From Photobacterium chitinilyticum (GTDB taxonomy: Bacteria > Pseudomonadota > Gammaproteobacteria > Enterobacterales > Vibrionaceae): a stretch of 64,000 nt of DNA. This document shows, in pieces, positions 9,558 to 17,275 of the stretch; the stretch's first letter is position 1; each line of letters starts with the position of its first letter. Where the stretch lies: contig NZ_RJLM01000015.1 of assembly GCF_004104355.1 (NCBI RefSeq), positions 24,092 through 88,091 of the forward strand, written 5' to 3'. A program made the translations under genes and the position numbers. The notes under the pieces were generated by a model. It was not told where the DNA came from and made no database searches. It saw only the letters and a program-made list of their open reading frames with translations.

Positions 9558-10112
9558 ATGAATCATCCTGTTGCGGTTGCTTTATCTGACTTTTCGTCCC
9601 GTTTCTTGCAGGCTTGGTGTGATGCCGGTCAAGGTTTTCCCAGGAGCGAAGACTTGGTTGGGCTAGAGTCACCATGTGTTGAAACAGATTCTGGTTATGA
9701 AGTGACTTGGAAACCGGTTGCGCGTGAACCGATGGGCGATCTGTCAGGGGTGGAAAAAGGAATAGAATTACGGCTGCATGAAGATATCACCGTTTTTTAT
9801 GGTGCGCAGTTCAGTGGTGATATGGCAGCCAGGTTTCGTGAACTGGAGTTTGACTTGCTCCAGGTGTTTAGCGCAGACGACGGCTTGCGGTTGCAAGAAA
9901 ACATCTTGGGCCACTTGGTTATGCAGAGACGGTTGAAGCTGAAACCCACTGTTTTTATTGGTGTAATGAAAGCCGAGGAACAGGTGGTTTCCATCTGCAA
10001 TCTGACGGGACAGGTGATCTTGGAAACCTTGGGTAAGGATAGGCGTGATGTATTGGCGGCAGATGTCGAAACGTTCCTACAGCAGTTGGAACCGGTTGTA
10101 AGAGAGTGCTGA
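9558..10112 (+). CDS. syd: SecY-interacting protein Syd
   Basis: A 184-residue soluble protein associated with the cytoplasmic face of SecYEG, where Syd is known to interact with SecY and probably monitors misassembled translocons. Family blocks are visible: FYGAQFSGDM, LQENILGHLVMQRRLKLKPTVFI, and ICNLTGQVILETLG. The ATG at 9558 is preferred over one 12 bases earlier because GAGG at 9548-9551 is six bases upstream and the protein then aligns with the E. coli N-terminus. In E. coli syd neighbours csrB, as it does here. Confidence 0.92.
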   Translation: MNHPVAVALSDFSSRFLQAWCDAGQGFPRSEDLVGLESPCVETDSGYEVTWKPVAREPMGDLSGVEKGIELRLHEDITVFYGAQFSGDMAARFRELEFDLLQVFSADDGLRLQENILGHLVMQRRLKLKPTVFIGVMKAEEQVVSICNLTGQVILETLGKDRRDVLAADVETFLQQLEPVVREC

Positions 10113-10115
10113 TTT

Positions 10116-10889
10116 ATGTTTGTTGTTGAGCTGCAATTCGAGTGTTTTGACAATACGACCGTATCAGCTGTTGATATGGCGGTGAACGGCCTGCTGGATG
10201 CGTTGCGTTACAATGGTCAGGTGCTTGGACGTGAGTTTCCGATCGTGATGGATGACGGAGTGTTTCGGGTACGGGTCGTGTGTCCGGAGCAAGACAGTTT
10301 GCATTCCCAGTTTCATAGTGATCATGTTAAGGCGTGTATTAAGCGCCTGAGCCAGGCAAGCTTGCTCGCGCCGAAAATAAAAGTGTTGGGGCGGGATATT
10401 AATTCTGAAGCTGCAGCTGAAAACTTCTCGCCGTCATGGCAGGTTATTTATACTACTTATGTTCATACCTGTTCACCGCTAAGGTGCGGTGAAACGCTGA
10501 TGCCAATCCCGTTGTACCGGATTGCCCCGACACTCAATGGCGATCACAAAGCTGTGGTGAAGTGGCAGACCGAGTGGCAGGCCTGTGATGAAATTCAGAT
10601 GGCGGGTGGTTGTCAGGCTGAACATGCTGCGCTGCATGAGATACGCGATGTGGACAGCGACTTATTCCGGCGTGGGTGGGACTTGCGTGGCCGTATTGAA
10701 TATATCACTAAAATTCCGACCTATTATTATCAGTATCAGGTCGGAGGGCAGAGCTTGGAGGCCGAAAAAGCGCGTCCGTGTCCTCAATGTGGCGGGGAAT
10801 GGCATGTTGAGGAGCCCCTGCACGGGATCTTTCATTTTAGATGCGATGAATGCCGGATTGTTTCCAATCTTTCCTGGGATTTTCAGTAA
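10116..10889 (+). CDS. DUF2310 zinc-ribbon protein
   Basis: A 257-residue protein starting three bases after the syd stop, so the two are probably cotranscribed. The C-terminal part has a zinc ribbon, C-P-Q-C-G-G ... C-D-E-C, near residues 225-248. The remainder matches the DUF2310 family of possibly nucleic-acid-binding proteins found in Vibrionaceae. No enzymatic motif is seen. It separates syd from the CsrB-type RNAs, unlike the E. coli arrangement. Confidence 0.78.
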   Translation: MFVVELQFECFDNTTVSAVDMAVNGLLDALRYNGQVLGREFPIVMDDGVFRVRVVCPEQDSLHSQFHSDHVKACIKRLSQASLLAPKIKVLGRDINSEAAAENFSPSWQVIYTTYVHTCSPLRCGETLMPIPLYRIAPTLNGDHKAVVKWQTEWQACDEIQMAGGCQAEHAALHEIRDVDSDLFRRGWDLRGRIEYITKIPTYYYQYQVGGQSLEAEKARPCPQCGGEWHVEEPLHGIFHFRCDECRIVSNLSWDFQ

Positions 10890-10906
10890 GCAGAATGCCA
10901 TATAAA

Positions 10907-10938
10907 GCAATTCAGGGCATCGAGATGTCCTGAATTGC
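10907..10938. terminator. hairpin between convergent DUF2310 and 90-residue gene
   Basis: A long stem (GCAATTCAGG / CCTGAATTGC, extended by CAT/ATG after one mismatch) in the 56-base gap between converging genes. There is only a short T-rich tail on the minus strand, so termination strength is uncertain. Confidence 0.5.
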
Positions 10939-10945
10939 CCTAAGA

Positions 10946-11218
10946 CTATCGTTGTTCCAACAGTTCTAATCTTGTTGTCAGTGCCGCCACTTGAGCTTCG
11001 AGTTGTTTGATACGTTCTTCCTGATTTAACGGGGGAGCACTTTTTTCAATTTGCGGAACTTTTGCATTTTTCTTCCAGGCTTGCAGCGCCTTGATAATGA
11101 GCGGCATGGGTAACGGCTCAGCTAGACGAGATTTGATAAGGGCCACCGACGGCTCTTTTCCTTCTGCGATCAGCGACGCAATAGCTTGTTCCAGGGCCCG
11201 GGTGATTTCTGACGACAT
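10946..11218 (-). CDS. small protein with C-terminal coiled coil, family not recognised
   Basis: A 90-residue protein. The first ~50 residues are helical and could form a small helix-turn-helix-like unit (ITRALEQAIASLIAEGKEPS, then LIKSRLAEPLPMPLIIKALQAWKK). Residues ~67-89 form a short coiled coil with leucine spacing (IKQLEAQVAALTTRLELLEQR region). The layout recalls KfrA-type DNA-binding N-termini, but this is only a resemblance. It lies just downstream of the DUF2789 gene on the same strand (33-base gap), probably in one transcript. Confidence 0.6.
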   Translation of the reverse strand: MSSEITRALEQAIASLIAEGKEPSVALIKSRLAEPLPMPLIIKALQAWKKNAKVPQIEKSAPPLNQEERIKQLEAQVAALTTRLELLEQR

Positions 11219-11251
11219 AACGCTTCCTGACGTTGGTAGAGAGACATGTGC

Positions 11252-11482
11252 TTATTTTCGTAGCAAAGCATCGAGTTGATCAATCACTTCACACCAATCG
11301 GCATCCTGATCTTGTGATTCTTTGATAAAACGTTTTTGAGATGGCTGCCAAAAGTTGGCTTCTGATAGCTGTTCGTGTTGTTCGAGATGATGATCGTTCA
11401 AAAAAGATTCAATAAACTCGTTAGAACTATTCAAGCCTAGCTGGCTAAAGAGGCTAGACAGGTTGTGATTAAAGGTTTCCAT
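11252..11482 (-). CDS. DUF2789 family small protein
   Basis: A 76-residue acidic protein matching DUF2789: METFNHNLSSLFSQLGL at the N-terminus, FW-P-Q motif in the middle and DADWCEVIDQLDALLR at the end. Function is unknown. Its start lies 95 bases from the first UvrY box (11578-11595) and diverges from the CsrB-type RNA genes, so the same response regulator could in principle affect it. Confidence 0.75.
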   Translation of the reverse strand: METFNHNLSSLFSQLGLNSSNEFIESFLNDHHLEQHEQLSEANFWQPSQKRFIKESQDQDADWCEVIDQLDALLRK

Positions 11483-11577
11483 CGCTCACTCCATCGAAAA
11501 ATAGTGTTATTACTCGTTTACTTCCACTTGCCTGAGATAAGTATAGAGAATAATTTCCTCCACATATCTGCTGCTCT

Positions 11578-11595
11578 TGTGCGAGATCTCTTACA
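11578..11595. promoter_or_regulatory. UvrY/VarA (GacA) box 1
   Basis: TGTGCGAGATCTCTTACA, an 18-base imperfect palindrome close to the GacA-family consensus TGTAAG-N6-CTTACA. Its centre lies ~181 bases upstream of the proposed start of RNA copy 1, the usual far-upstream position for these boxes. The sequence just downstream (AAGGCGTAGGAGATA) is loosely shared with boxes 2 and 3. The rest of 11483-11767 holds no gene. Confidence 0.85.
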
Positions 11596-11754
11596 AAGGC
11601 GTAGGAGATACCTGAGATTATGTTGCGGGAATACTGATGTAAATCCTTTTAAATTGTTGTTTTTTAGGTGTTTAATGTTGTTTTTGTCGATTGGGGAGAG
11701 AGTGGAAGGCTGATAATTTCTGTTTGACTGCGTTGTTCTGCTGCAAGGAAAGCG

Positions 11755-11768
11755 TAATATTAACCCTG
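11755..11768 (+). promoter_or_regulatory. -10 element of CsrB-type RNA copy 1
   Basis: TAATAT at 11755-11760, then 7 bases to the proposed start G at 11768 (GTCGG). The -35 region is poor (GTTGTT at 11732-11737), as expected for an activator-dependent promoter. The same -10-to-start spacing recurs at all three copies. Confidence 0.6.
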
Positions 11769-12155
11769 TCGGAAGGAACTGACGGAACGGAACAGGAAAA
11801 AGCCACGGAGTTTGGCTGTCTCAGGAAGAGACCGGTGTATCAGGATGATATATCGAACATGGACAGTGAAGGGAACGGCCGAAGGATTCGGTTAACAGCA
11901 GGCAGGATGTTTGCTGGTCAGGATGACACAAGGACCACTTCAGGATGAAGTCAGGGACACCTCCAGGATGGATGAGAGAGTCAGGACAGGAAGTGCTGAC
12001 GGGTCAGGAGACCGAAGGACCTCTTCAGGACGAAGAATAAAAGGAATATGCTGACGGATTACAGCAATTCAAAGGAATGATGCAGGGAGCACCATAGTAG
12101 CGGGAATGCTGCATGCAAGACCTAAGGGCGCGACGCAAGTCGCGCCCGTTCTTTT
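11768..12155 (+). ncRNA. csrB: CsrB-family CsrA-sequestering sRNA, copy 1
   Basis: A ~388-nt non-coding RNA. I count about 28 GGA triplets, many in short hairpin loops typical of CsrA sites: ACTTC-AGGAT-GAAGT (11937-11951), GTC-AGGAT-GAC, CCGAA-GGA-TTCGG, TCT-CAGGA-AGA. It ends in a strong terminator (12126-12155). CsrB-type RNAs bind many CsrA dimers and free target mRNAs from repression. Support comes from GGA density, hairpin layout, the upstream UvrY box, the own terminator, and location near syd and yqcC, where E. coli csrB lies. Open frames across it contain the GGA repeats and have no plausible protein. Start and end are predicted. Confidence 0.9.
12126..12155 (+). terminator. terminator of CsrB-type RNA copy 1
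   Basis: Nine G/C-rich pairs, GGGCGCGAC / GTCGCGCCC, closed by the GNRA tetraloop GCAA and followed by GTTCTTTT. Confidence 0.93.
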
Positions 12156-12376
12156 ATGTGTACTCTTCGCCGTGAACCCTGTCTAAACGTGTCAATCTCA
12201 ATAAATATCTAGCTATTTCCCTCTCCAGAAAATGTTCATCTACGATTGAGTTGCTTTGCAAAATACACGCTATTCATAACGTGAATCTTACTTCAGCCGA
12301 TTATTAGTTTGCTGATGGTAATTTAGGCAAACTATTCCTCTGATGAAATCGGTTACTGGATATGGCCTACTATGCT

Positions 12377-12394
12377 TGTGAGAGATCTCTTACA
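12377..12394. promoter_or_regulatory. UvrY/VarA (GacA) box 2
   Basis: TGTGAGAGATCTCTTACA, one mismatch from a perfect TGTAAG-N6-CTTACA palindrome and the best of the three. Its centre lies ~179 bases upstream of RNA copy 2. The remainder of the 409-base gap 12156-12564 is AT-rich with no gene; 12461-12473 weakly resembles an IHF site. Confidence 0.88.
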
Positions 12395-12551
12395 TAGGTG
12401 TGGGAAAAGGTGGTTTGCCTCTATCTCATATAACTGTACGGTGATAATTAAGTTATTACAATTCAATAGTTTAGACTTGTTGCATATTGGTATTTCATTT
12501 TTTTGAGCAAAAATGTAATTTTCACCATGTTGTTTGGAAACGTAAACCGAG

Positions 12552-12565
12552 TAATATTTCCTCTG
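12552..12565 (+). promoter_or_regulatory. -10 element of CsrB-type RNA copy 2
   Basis: TAATAT at 12552-12557, 7 bases before the proposed start at 12565 (GTCG), the same geometry as copies 1 and 3. No good -35 is visible. Confidence 0.6.
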
Positions 12566-12999
12566 TCGAAGGGAAACGGCATAACGGACTAGAAGAAGCT
12601 GCAGGATGTGGCTTACCTTAGGATGAGGAGAGCCAGCGCGGATAGCTCGCTCGCCAGGACGGTATTGGACACGACAAGGATTGCGACAGTAGATGGGACA
12701 TCTGCTGGTCAGGATGACACAAAGGACTCACTTCAGGATGAAGTTAGGGACACCTCTAGGATAGAGGCTTTAAGGATTTACTTCGGGACGAAGTTAGGGA
12801 CACCTCCAGGTAAGGAAGAGAGAGTCGGAACAGGATGCTTCGACGGGTCAAGGAACTACCGAAGGACAACTCTGGGATGAGAGTAGGGATTACTGTTAAA
12901 GGATATAGCATTTTCAAGGATGGATGCAGGGAGCACCTCAGTAGCTGGATTGCTGCATGTAAGACCTAAGGGCGTGACGAAAGTCACGCCCGTTCTTTT
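12565..12999 (+). ncRNA. CsrB-family CsrA-sequestering sRNA, copy 2 (divergent)
   Basis: A ~435-nt RNA of the same design as copies 1 and 3 but clearly diverged in sequence. I count about 30 GGA triplets. Perfect hairpins present GGA in the loop: AGATG-GGA-CATCT (12691-12703), CCTCT-AGGAT-AGAGG (12753-12767), ACTTC-GGGAC-GAAGT (12780-12794). Shared blocks with the other copies include GCTGGTCAGGATGACACA and GATGCAGGGAGCACC near the 3' end. The terminator stem differs by a paired change. It is probably an older duplicate; start and end are predicted. Confidence 0.88.
12970..12999 (+). terminator. terminator of CsrB-type RNA copy 2
   Basis: GGGCGTGAC / GTCACGCCC with a GAAA tetraloop and GTTCTTTT tail. 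Relative to copy 1, one C-G pair has become T-A and the loop is a different GNRA member, so pairing is preserved. Confidence 0.93.
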
Positions 13000-13054
13000 A
13001 TGTGTGCTCTACGCTGAAGATCAGGTTTACAGCACTGTAGGCCCCAGCGAAAAT

Positions 13055-13093
<39 letters not shown>

Positions 13094-13123
13094 TAATCTA
13101 TTACCTCTATTCCCCCACTTCTT

Positions 13124-13141
13124 TGTGCGAGATCTCTTACA
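13124..13141. promoter_or_regulatory. UvrY/VarA (GacA) box 3
   Basis: TGTGCGAGATCTCTTACA, identical to box 1 over all 18 bases. Its centre lies ~179 bases upstream of the proposed start of RNA copy 3. Confidence 0.85.
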
Positions 13142-13298
13142 AAGCTGTGGGATAAAAGGGAGAAATGTATTGGCTGATGACTCTTCTCTTTGTCTATATT
13201 GTTGATTTTTTTGTTTAATTTTGATGGTTGTAGTCGCAGGATGTTTTCATTTTAAGAATATTATCTTCTGCTGTAGTTCATTTCTTACCGGGTTAGCG

Positions 13299-13312
13299 TA
13301 ATCTTAATGGTG
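13299..13312 (+). promoter_or_regulatory. -10 element of CsrB-type RNA copy 3
   Basis: TAATCT at 13299-13304, 7 bases before the proposed start G at 13312 (GTCGG). The preceding AGCG is shared with copy 1; further upstream the two promoters do not align. Confidence 0.58.
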
Positions 13313-13702
13313 TCGGAAGGAACTGACGGAACGGAACAGGAAAAAGCCACGGAGTTTGGCAGTCTCAGGAAGAGACCGGTGTATCAGGATGATATATCGA
13401 ACATGGACTGTGAAGGGAACAGCCGAAGGATTCGGTTAACAGCAGGCAGGATGGTTGCTGGTCAGGATGACACAAGGACCACTTCAGGATGAAGTCAGGG
13501 ACACCTCCAGGATGGATGAAGAGAGTCAGGACAGGAAGTACTGACGGGTCAGGAGACCGAAGGATCACTTCAGGACGAAGAATAAAAGGAATATGCTGAC
13601 GGATTACAGCAATTCAAAGGAATGATGCAGGGAGCACCATAGTAGCGGGAATGCTGCATGTAAGACCTAAGGGCGCGACGCAAGTCGCGCCCGTTCTTTT
13701 TT
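13312..13702 (+). ncRNA. CsrB-family CsrA-sequestering sRNA, copy 3
   Basis: A ~391-nt RNA that is almost identical to copy 1; by eye only about a dozen positions differ, including one inserted A. It has the same ~28 GGA triplets and the same hairpins (ACTTC-AGGAT-GAAGT, CCGAA-GGA-TTCGG). The near identity starts at the proposed transcription start and ends at the terminator; flanking DNA is different. It would sequester CsrA like copy 1. Short open frames on both strands across it are not credible genes. Start and end are predicted. Confidence 0.9.
13671..13702 (+). terminator. terminator of CsrB-type RNA copy 3
   Basis: Same stem and GCAA loop as copy 1 (GGGCGCGAC / GTCGCGCCC), with a longer T-run (GTTC then six T). 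Confidence 0.93.
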
Positions 13703-13801
13703 GGCTATCCATACCAACCAGTATAAGTATTAACTCATTCCTGCTTAACTTAAGCCATTTTTAATAAGCAATTCTTTGAACCCCATTTATCACTATTGTT
13801 A

Positions 13802-14104
13802 CTATTCCGGCATATGATGTGGCGGGACATGGAAATGCATCGCGTGAAAGCCCTTCATTACTACATACCCCTGATAGGCATCTTGTCCGCTTGCAGAAAA
13901 TTCAAACCAGTATACGGTGTGCCAGCCCCAGTGCCCTTGTTTATCTTTTAGCTTGTGTGAGCCCCGGGCAATGGTTAGCAGTTGTAGCCCCAGGTTATCG
14001 CAGCGTTGCTCGATAAAACGCTGGGCAAATTCAGTCTGACGGCGCTGTTGCCAGAACAGGTAGCCTAACAAAGCGAGCGTTAAGATGCCCAGTAAGTTAT
14101 CCAT
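13802..14104 (-). CDS. DUF3301 small membrane-anchored protein
   Basis: A 100-residue protein with one N-terminal membrane segment (residues ~4-19, LLGILTLALLGYLFW). It is followed by QRRQTEFAQRFIEQRCDNLGLQLL and a C-terminal region ending in histidines (FHVPPHHMPE), the pattern of DUF3301. Function is unknown. It follows the DUF3549 gene on the same strand with a 32-base gap, a pairing common in Vibrionaceae, suggesting one transcript. Confidence 0.75.
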   Translation of the reverse strand: MDNLLGILTLALLGYLFWQQRRQTEFAQRFIEQRCDNLGLQLLTIARGSHKLKDKQGHWGWHTVYWFEFSASGQDAYQGYVVMKGFHAMHFHVPPHHMPE

Positions 14105-14136
14105 TTCCTACTTATCCCTTTTGATTAATTATTTGA

Positions 14137-15180
14137 TCAGACTTGCCCACGGGCATGTTGCTGCAGCTTGGTAATGGCCTCAACCAAGGCTGGATCTGCC
14201 TGACCGTGCAGTACCTGAAGCATGATCCCACGAAGAATCGGCTGCATAACTAAATCGGCAAAGAGCTGGTTGAACAAGGCCTGGTCTTCGGTTTCTGCCA
14301 GGCGTAGCAGAAATTGGCTGGCAAGGTCGGTATCAGCGAGGCCGTTCCAGCAGCGACCGGCGATAGCCACTAGAACCTCAGGGTGACATAGTTTCTGAAC
14401 AGCAAGTAACTGTTTTAACTGCTGGCTTAGCAGGATACTGTCACTGCCCGATAGTGCGCGGATCAGGGCTGAAATCAGGAATAGGTCAGGCTCTGGTTGG
14501 TCGGTCTCGTTTTCAAGGCGTTCCGCGATACGCTGGCTGAGGTTTTCGGGGAGAGTGCAGTGTTCAAGGCAACCTAGCAGAGCATACAGAGGGGGCATTG
14601 GCAGGTTCATGAGTGCTTTTCGCAGCAAAGTACTGTTGTTTTCTTGCTTTATACGGGCGCAAACGTCCGCCAGGCCTTGAAGGCCTACGCCTTGCCATTG
14701 CTCCCAACCGGTATCGCCCGTTAGGTAATGCTGGGCATGCTCATAATACTGGCTGGCCGGTAGTGAAAGCTGATGGCGCAGAAGGGCATGGAAGATAGCC
14801 ATTTTGTCGTCATTGGGCTTGAAGGTATATGGGTTTGCCGCTAGTTTTTCCTGCTCTTCTTCTGTTGGAGCACTGTTTAATGTCGCCCCCATTGCTTCAA
14901 TGACATATTTGATGAAATCGCCTACAGCGGCCTGCTTCAATAAGCCTCGTTCATCAAGTGGCAGGCGAAGGAACCAAATCCAAGGTGGGTTGCCTTGTTG
15001 CCAAAAAGAGATAGACAGGTGAGCGTGCTGTTGCAGTGGCCATGGATAGGGTTGACGGTTTTCTTCGACAGCCTTGAATTGGTCAATATCGATTTCGCTG
15101 ACGCGGCGGCCAAGATCATAGATTTTGTACTGGCAACCAGCGTTATCCAGTAGTTGGGTCAGGGTGTGAAATTTATCCAT
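14137..15180 (-). CDS. DUF3549 family protein
   Basis: A 347-residue soluble, helix-rich protein matching DUF3549 of marine gammaproteobacteria (MDKFHTLTQLLDNAGCQYKIYDLGRRVSEID at the start; no sequence motif of known catalysis). The C-terminal half consists of repeated amphipathic helices, possibly a HEAT-like scaffold, which is inference. It heads the leftward DUF3549-DUF3301 unit; the inverted-repeat element 15216-15482 lies directly upstream. Confidence 0.75.
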   Translation of the reverse strand: MDKFHTLTQLLDNAGCQYKIYDLGRRVSEIDIDQFKAVEENRQPYPWPLQQHAHLSISFWQQGNPPWIWFLRLPLDERGLLKQAAVGDFIKYVIEAMGATLNSAPTEEEQEKLAANPYTFKPNDDKMAIFHALLRHQLSLPASQYYEHAQHYLTGDTGWEQWQGVGLQGLADVCARIKQENNSTLLRKALMNLPMPPLYALLGCLEHCTLPENLSQRIAERLENETDQPEPDLFLISALIRALSGSDSILLSQQLKQLLAVQKLCHPEVLVAIAGRCWNGLADTDLASQFLLRLAETEDQALFNQLFADLVMQPILRGIMLQVLHGQADPALVEAITKLQQHARGQV

Positions 15181-15215
15181 GGATATTATGCTTACTCTTA
15201 AATGATGCCCTGATT

Positions 15216-15482
15216 ATATACCCAAGCGACCTCAAGATGCTTGTTCAGCAAGAATTTATTGGTACCTAAGCAAGGCGCTGATTTGAAAACATAGTTGCTC
15301 TACGTTAAAAATCAGCAACACTGCATAGGTACCAATAAAACTTGCCCTTAGGGAGTGAATCAGTGTGCCCATTTCAGTGTCAAATAAGTTTGAAAGGGCT
15401 AGCCATTCCAGCACTTATTTTCCTTGAATTGAACACACTGAATTCACTCTGAACTCTGCCTCTTGAGGTCGCTTGGGTATAT
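15216..15482. repeat. MITE-like element with 22-bp perfect terminal inverted repeats
   Basis: A 267-base non-coding element bounded by perfect 22-bp inverted repeats (left end ATATACCCAAGCGACCTC..., right end ...GAGGTCGCTTGGGTATAT). Nested inside are TTTATTGGTACCTA (15255-15268) with its complement at 15326-15339, GCTGATTT / AAATCAGC (15277-15284 / 15309-15316), and GTGAATCAGTGTG (15355-15367) with a near-complement at 15434-15446. No transposase frame and no clear target-site duplication are seen. Related TATACCCAAG...CTCAAG termini are common between Vibrionaceae genes. It fills most of the 382-base gap before yqcC. Confidence 0.85.
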
Positions 15483-15562
15483 GGACTCTGCGGCTAAGAT
15501 GGTATCCTTGCGCGCTTTATTGTTTAGTTTGGTATAAGTAGTTTCTTCTAGGGAGAATGACG

Positions 15563-15883
15563 ATGGATAAATACCATCACACCCAACAATTGCTGGATCG
15601 GCTTGAAACCGTCATGCGGGAAGCTGACATCTGGGAGGGCGAGTCACCGGATCCGTCTGCTTTAGCCAGCTCCGAGCCCTTTGCCATAGATACCCTGAGC
15701 TGTAGTCAGTGGCTACAGTGGATCTTTATTCCCCAGATGAAGCAGCTGGTAGCACTGAATGCACCGTTGCCGATACATTTTGAAATCTCCCCCTATGTAG
15801 AAGAAGCTATGAAAGGCCAATCTGATAATACTGCGGTTTATCGTGTTACCCGCAATTTCGATCACCTGTTCAGAGCAAAATAA
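15563..15883 (+). CDS. yqcC: YqcC family protein
   Basis: A 106-residue soluble protein of the YqcC family, function unknown. Family blocks SEPFAIDTLSCSQWLQWIFIPQM and LPIHFEISPYVEEA are visible. The ATG at 15563 is preferred over 15557 because AGGGAG at 15550-15555 is seven bases away. It is followed after three bases by truC. In E. coli yqcC is the neighbour of csrB; here the three RNAs and two DUF genes lie between syd and yqcC. Confidence 0.88.
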   Translation: MDKYHHTQQLLDRLETVMREADIWEGESPDPSALASSEPFAIDTLSCSQWLQWIFIPQMKQLVALNAPLPIHFEISPYVEEAMKGQSDNTAVYRVTRNFDHLFRAK

Positions 15884-15886
15884 ACG

Positions 15887-16627
15887 ATGGAATTAGAGAT
15901 CCTTTATCAAGACCAGTACCTAGTTGCTGTAAACAAGCCTGCCGGAATGCTGGTTCATCGCTCTTGGTTAGATAGCCATGAAACGGTTTTTGTCATGCAG
16001 ACATTGCGCGACCAGATTGGACAGCATGTCTTTCCCTTGCATCGGTTGGATCGCCCGACTTCCGGTGTACTGCTGTTTGCGCTGTCGAGCGAAATCGCTG
16101 CGTTAATGATGCCAAAATTTGCCGGTCGAGATATCCATAAAACGTATCATGCCGTAGTACGCGGCTGGGTAAAAGAAGCGGCGGTTTTAGATTATCCACT
16201 CAAAAAGGAACTGGATAAAATTGCGGATAAAAATGCCGCGGAAGAACAGGAGGCTCAAGAGGCAGTAACGGCATACCAGCCCGTTGCGACTGTCGAAACC
16301 GATATTCCTGTCGGTCGCTATGCAACCAGCCGCTATAGCTTGGTGGAAATGAAACCAGAAACTGGCCGCAAGCATCAATTACGTCGTCATATGCACCATT
16401 TAAGCCACCATATCATCGGAGATGTAAACCATGGTGATGGTCGTCATAACCGTATGTTCAGGGACAACTATGAGTGCCGTCGTTTGATGTTGCATGCCTC
16501 TCGCCTGCAGCTTGAGCACCCTGTTACCGGTGAGGAGCTTGATATTAGAGCCTGTACCGATGAAGCCTGGAATCGGGTGATGGTAGCATTTGACTGGTCT
16601 GTGGCACTGATGGCGTCCAAAACCTAA
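15887..16627 (+). CDS. truC: tRNA pseudouridine(65) synthase TruC
   Basis: A 246-residue RluA-family enzyme that converts U65 to pseudouridine in the T stem of tRNAs. The catalytic aspartate lies in HRLDRPTSGVLLFA, followed by YHAVVRGWV and the late RKHQLRRHMHHLSHHIIGD block; there is no S4 domain, as usual for TruC. It starts three bases after yqcC, consistent with an operon yqcC-truC-yqcA. Confidence 0.93.
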   Translation: MELEILYQDQYLVAVNKPAGMLVHRSWLDSHETVFVMQTLRDQIGQHVFPLHRLDRPTSGVLLFALSSEIAALMMPKFAGRDIHKTYHAVVRGWVKEAAVLDYPLKKELDKIADKNAAEEQEAQEAVTAYQPVATVETDIPVGRYATSRYSLVEMKPETGRKHQLRRHMHHLSHHIIGDVNHGDGRHNRMFRDNYECRRLMLHASRLQLEHPVTGEELDIRACTDEAWNRVMVAFDWSVALMASKT

Positions 16628-16718
16628 CAGTCAGAATTTAATGGGCGACATCGCGTAATCAGTGACTTTTATTTGCATCAGGCCAGACAACCAGCCACAT
16701 TAGTTGAAGGAATACATA

Positions 16719-17195
16719 ATGGCAGCGAGGCCGGAAGCGATGGCAAAGGTAGGTGTTTTTGTAGGATCGGTATACGGAGGGGCAGAGGACGTCGCTCAGG
16801 AAGTCGTAGAGCTGCTGATTGTCAGGGGGCATGTGGCGCAGCTGTTTCTTGAACCGCAGATAGAGGATTTTCTCGACTACCAAAATGATGCTGCGCTGGT
16901 GATCACCTCGACGACGGGGCAGGGCGAGATCCCTGATAACTTATTGCCGCTTTACCAAGCATTGAATGAGCAGTTTCCATTGCTGACAGGGTTGGAATAC
17001 GGTGTGATTTCGATGGGTGACTCAAGCTACGGCGAGGAACGATATTGTGGAGCTGGACGTCAGTTTGATGAGCTGCTGGTGCAACTTCAGGCAAAGCCTG
17101 TCAATGAACGCCTGGATATTGATGCCTGTGTTAACTTTGATGCGCAAGAAGTTGTTATGCCTTGGCTAGAGCAGTTTATTGAGCGAGTCGCTTAA
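16719..17195 (+). CDS. yqcA: flavodoxin YqcA
   Basis: A 158-residue flavodoxin-like FMN protein. The phosphate-binding loop is GSVYGGAED, and the flavin-contacting loops are TSTTGQGEIPDNL and MGDSSYGEERYCGAGRQFDELL. ATG 16719 has GAAGGA seven bases upstream; ATG 16740 would start exactly at the family N-terminus (MAKVGVF) and cannot be excluded. It is the last gene of the yqcC-truC-yqcA cluster; the redox partner is unknown. Confidence 0.88.
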   Translation: MAARPEAMAKVGVFVGSVYGGAEDVAQEVVELLIVRGHVAQLFLEPQIEDFLDYQNDAALVITSTTGQGEIPDNLLPLYQALNEQFPLLTGLEYGVISMGDSSYGEERYCGAGRQFDELLVQLQAKPVNERLDIDACVNFDAQEVVMPWLEQFIERVA

Positions 17196-17275
17196 GCTTT
17201 TAATCGATAAACCTCAAAATTAACTCTGCCTGTCATCGGCACTCCTGAGGTTACGGTCAGGAGTGCAAGTCAGGA

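Noticed and set aside
12461-12473. IHF site (ATTCAATAGTTTA) between UvrY box 2 and copy 2
   Set aside because: IHF is known to act at csrB promoters, but this is one mismatch from a loose consensus in AT-rich DNA and has no counterpart that I could find at copies 1 and 3.
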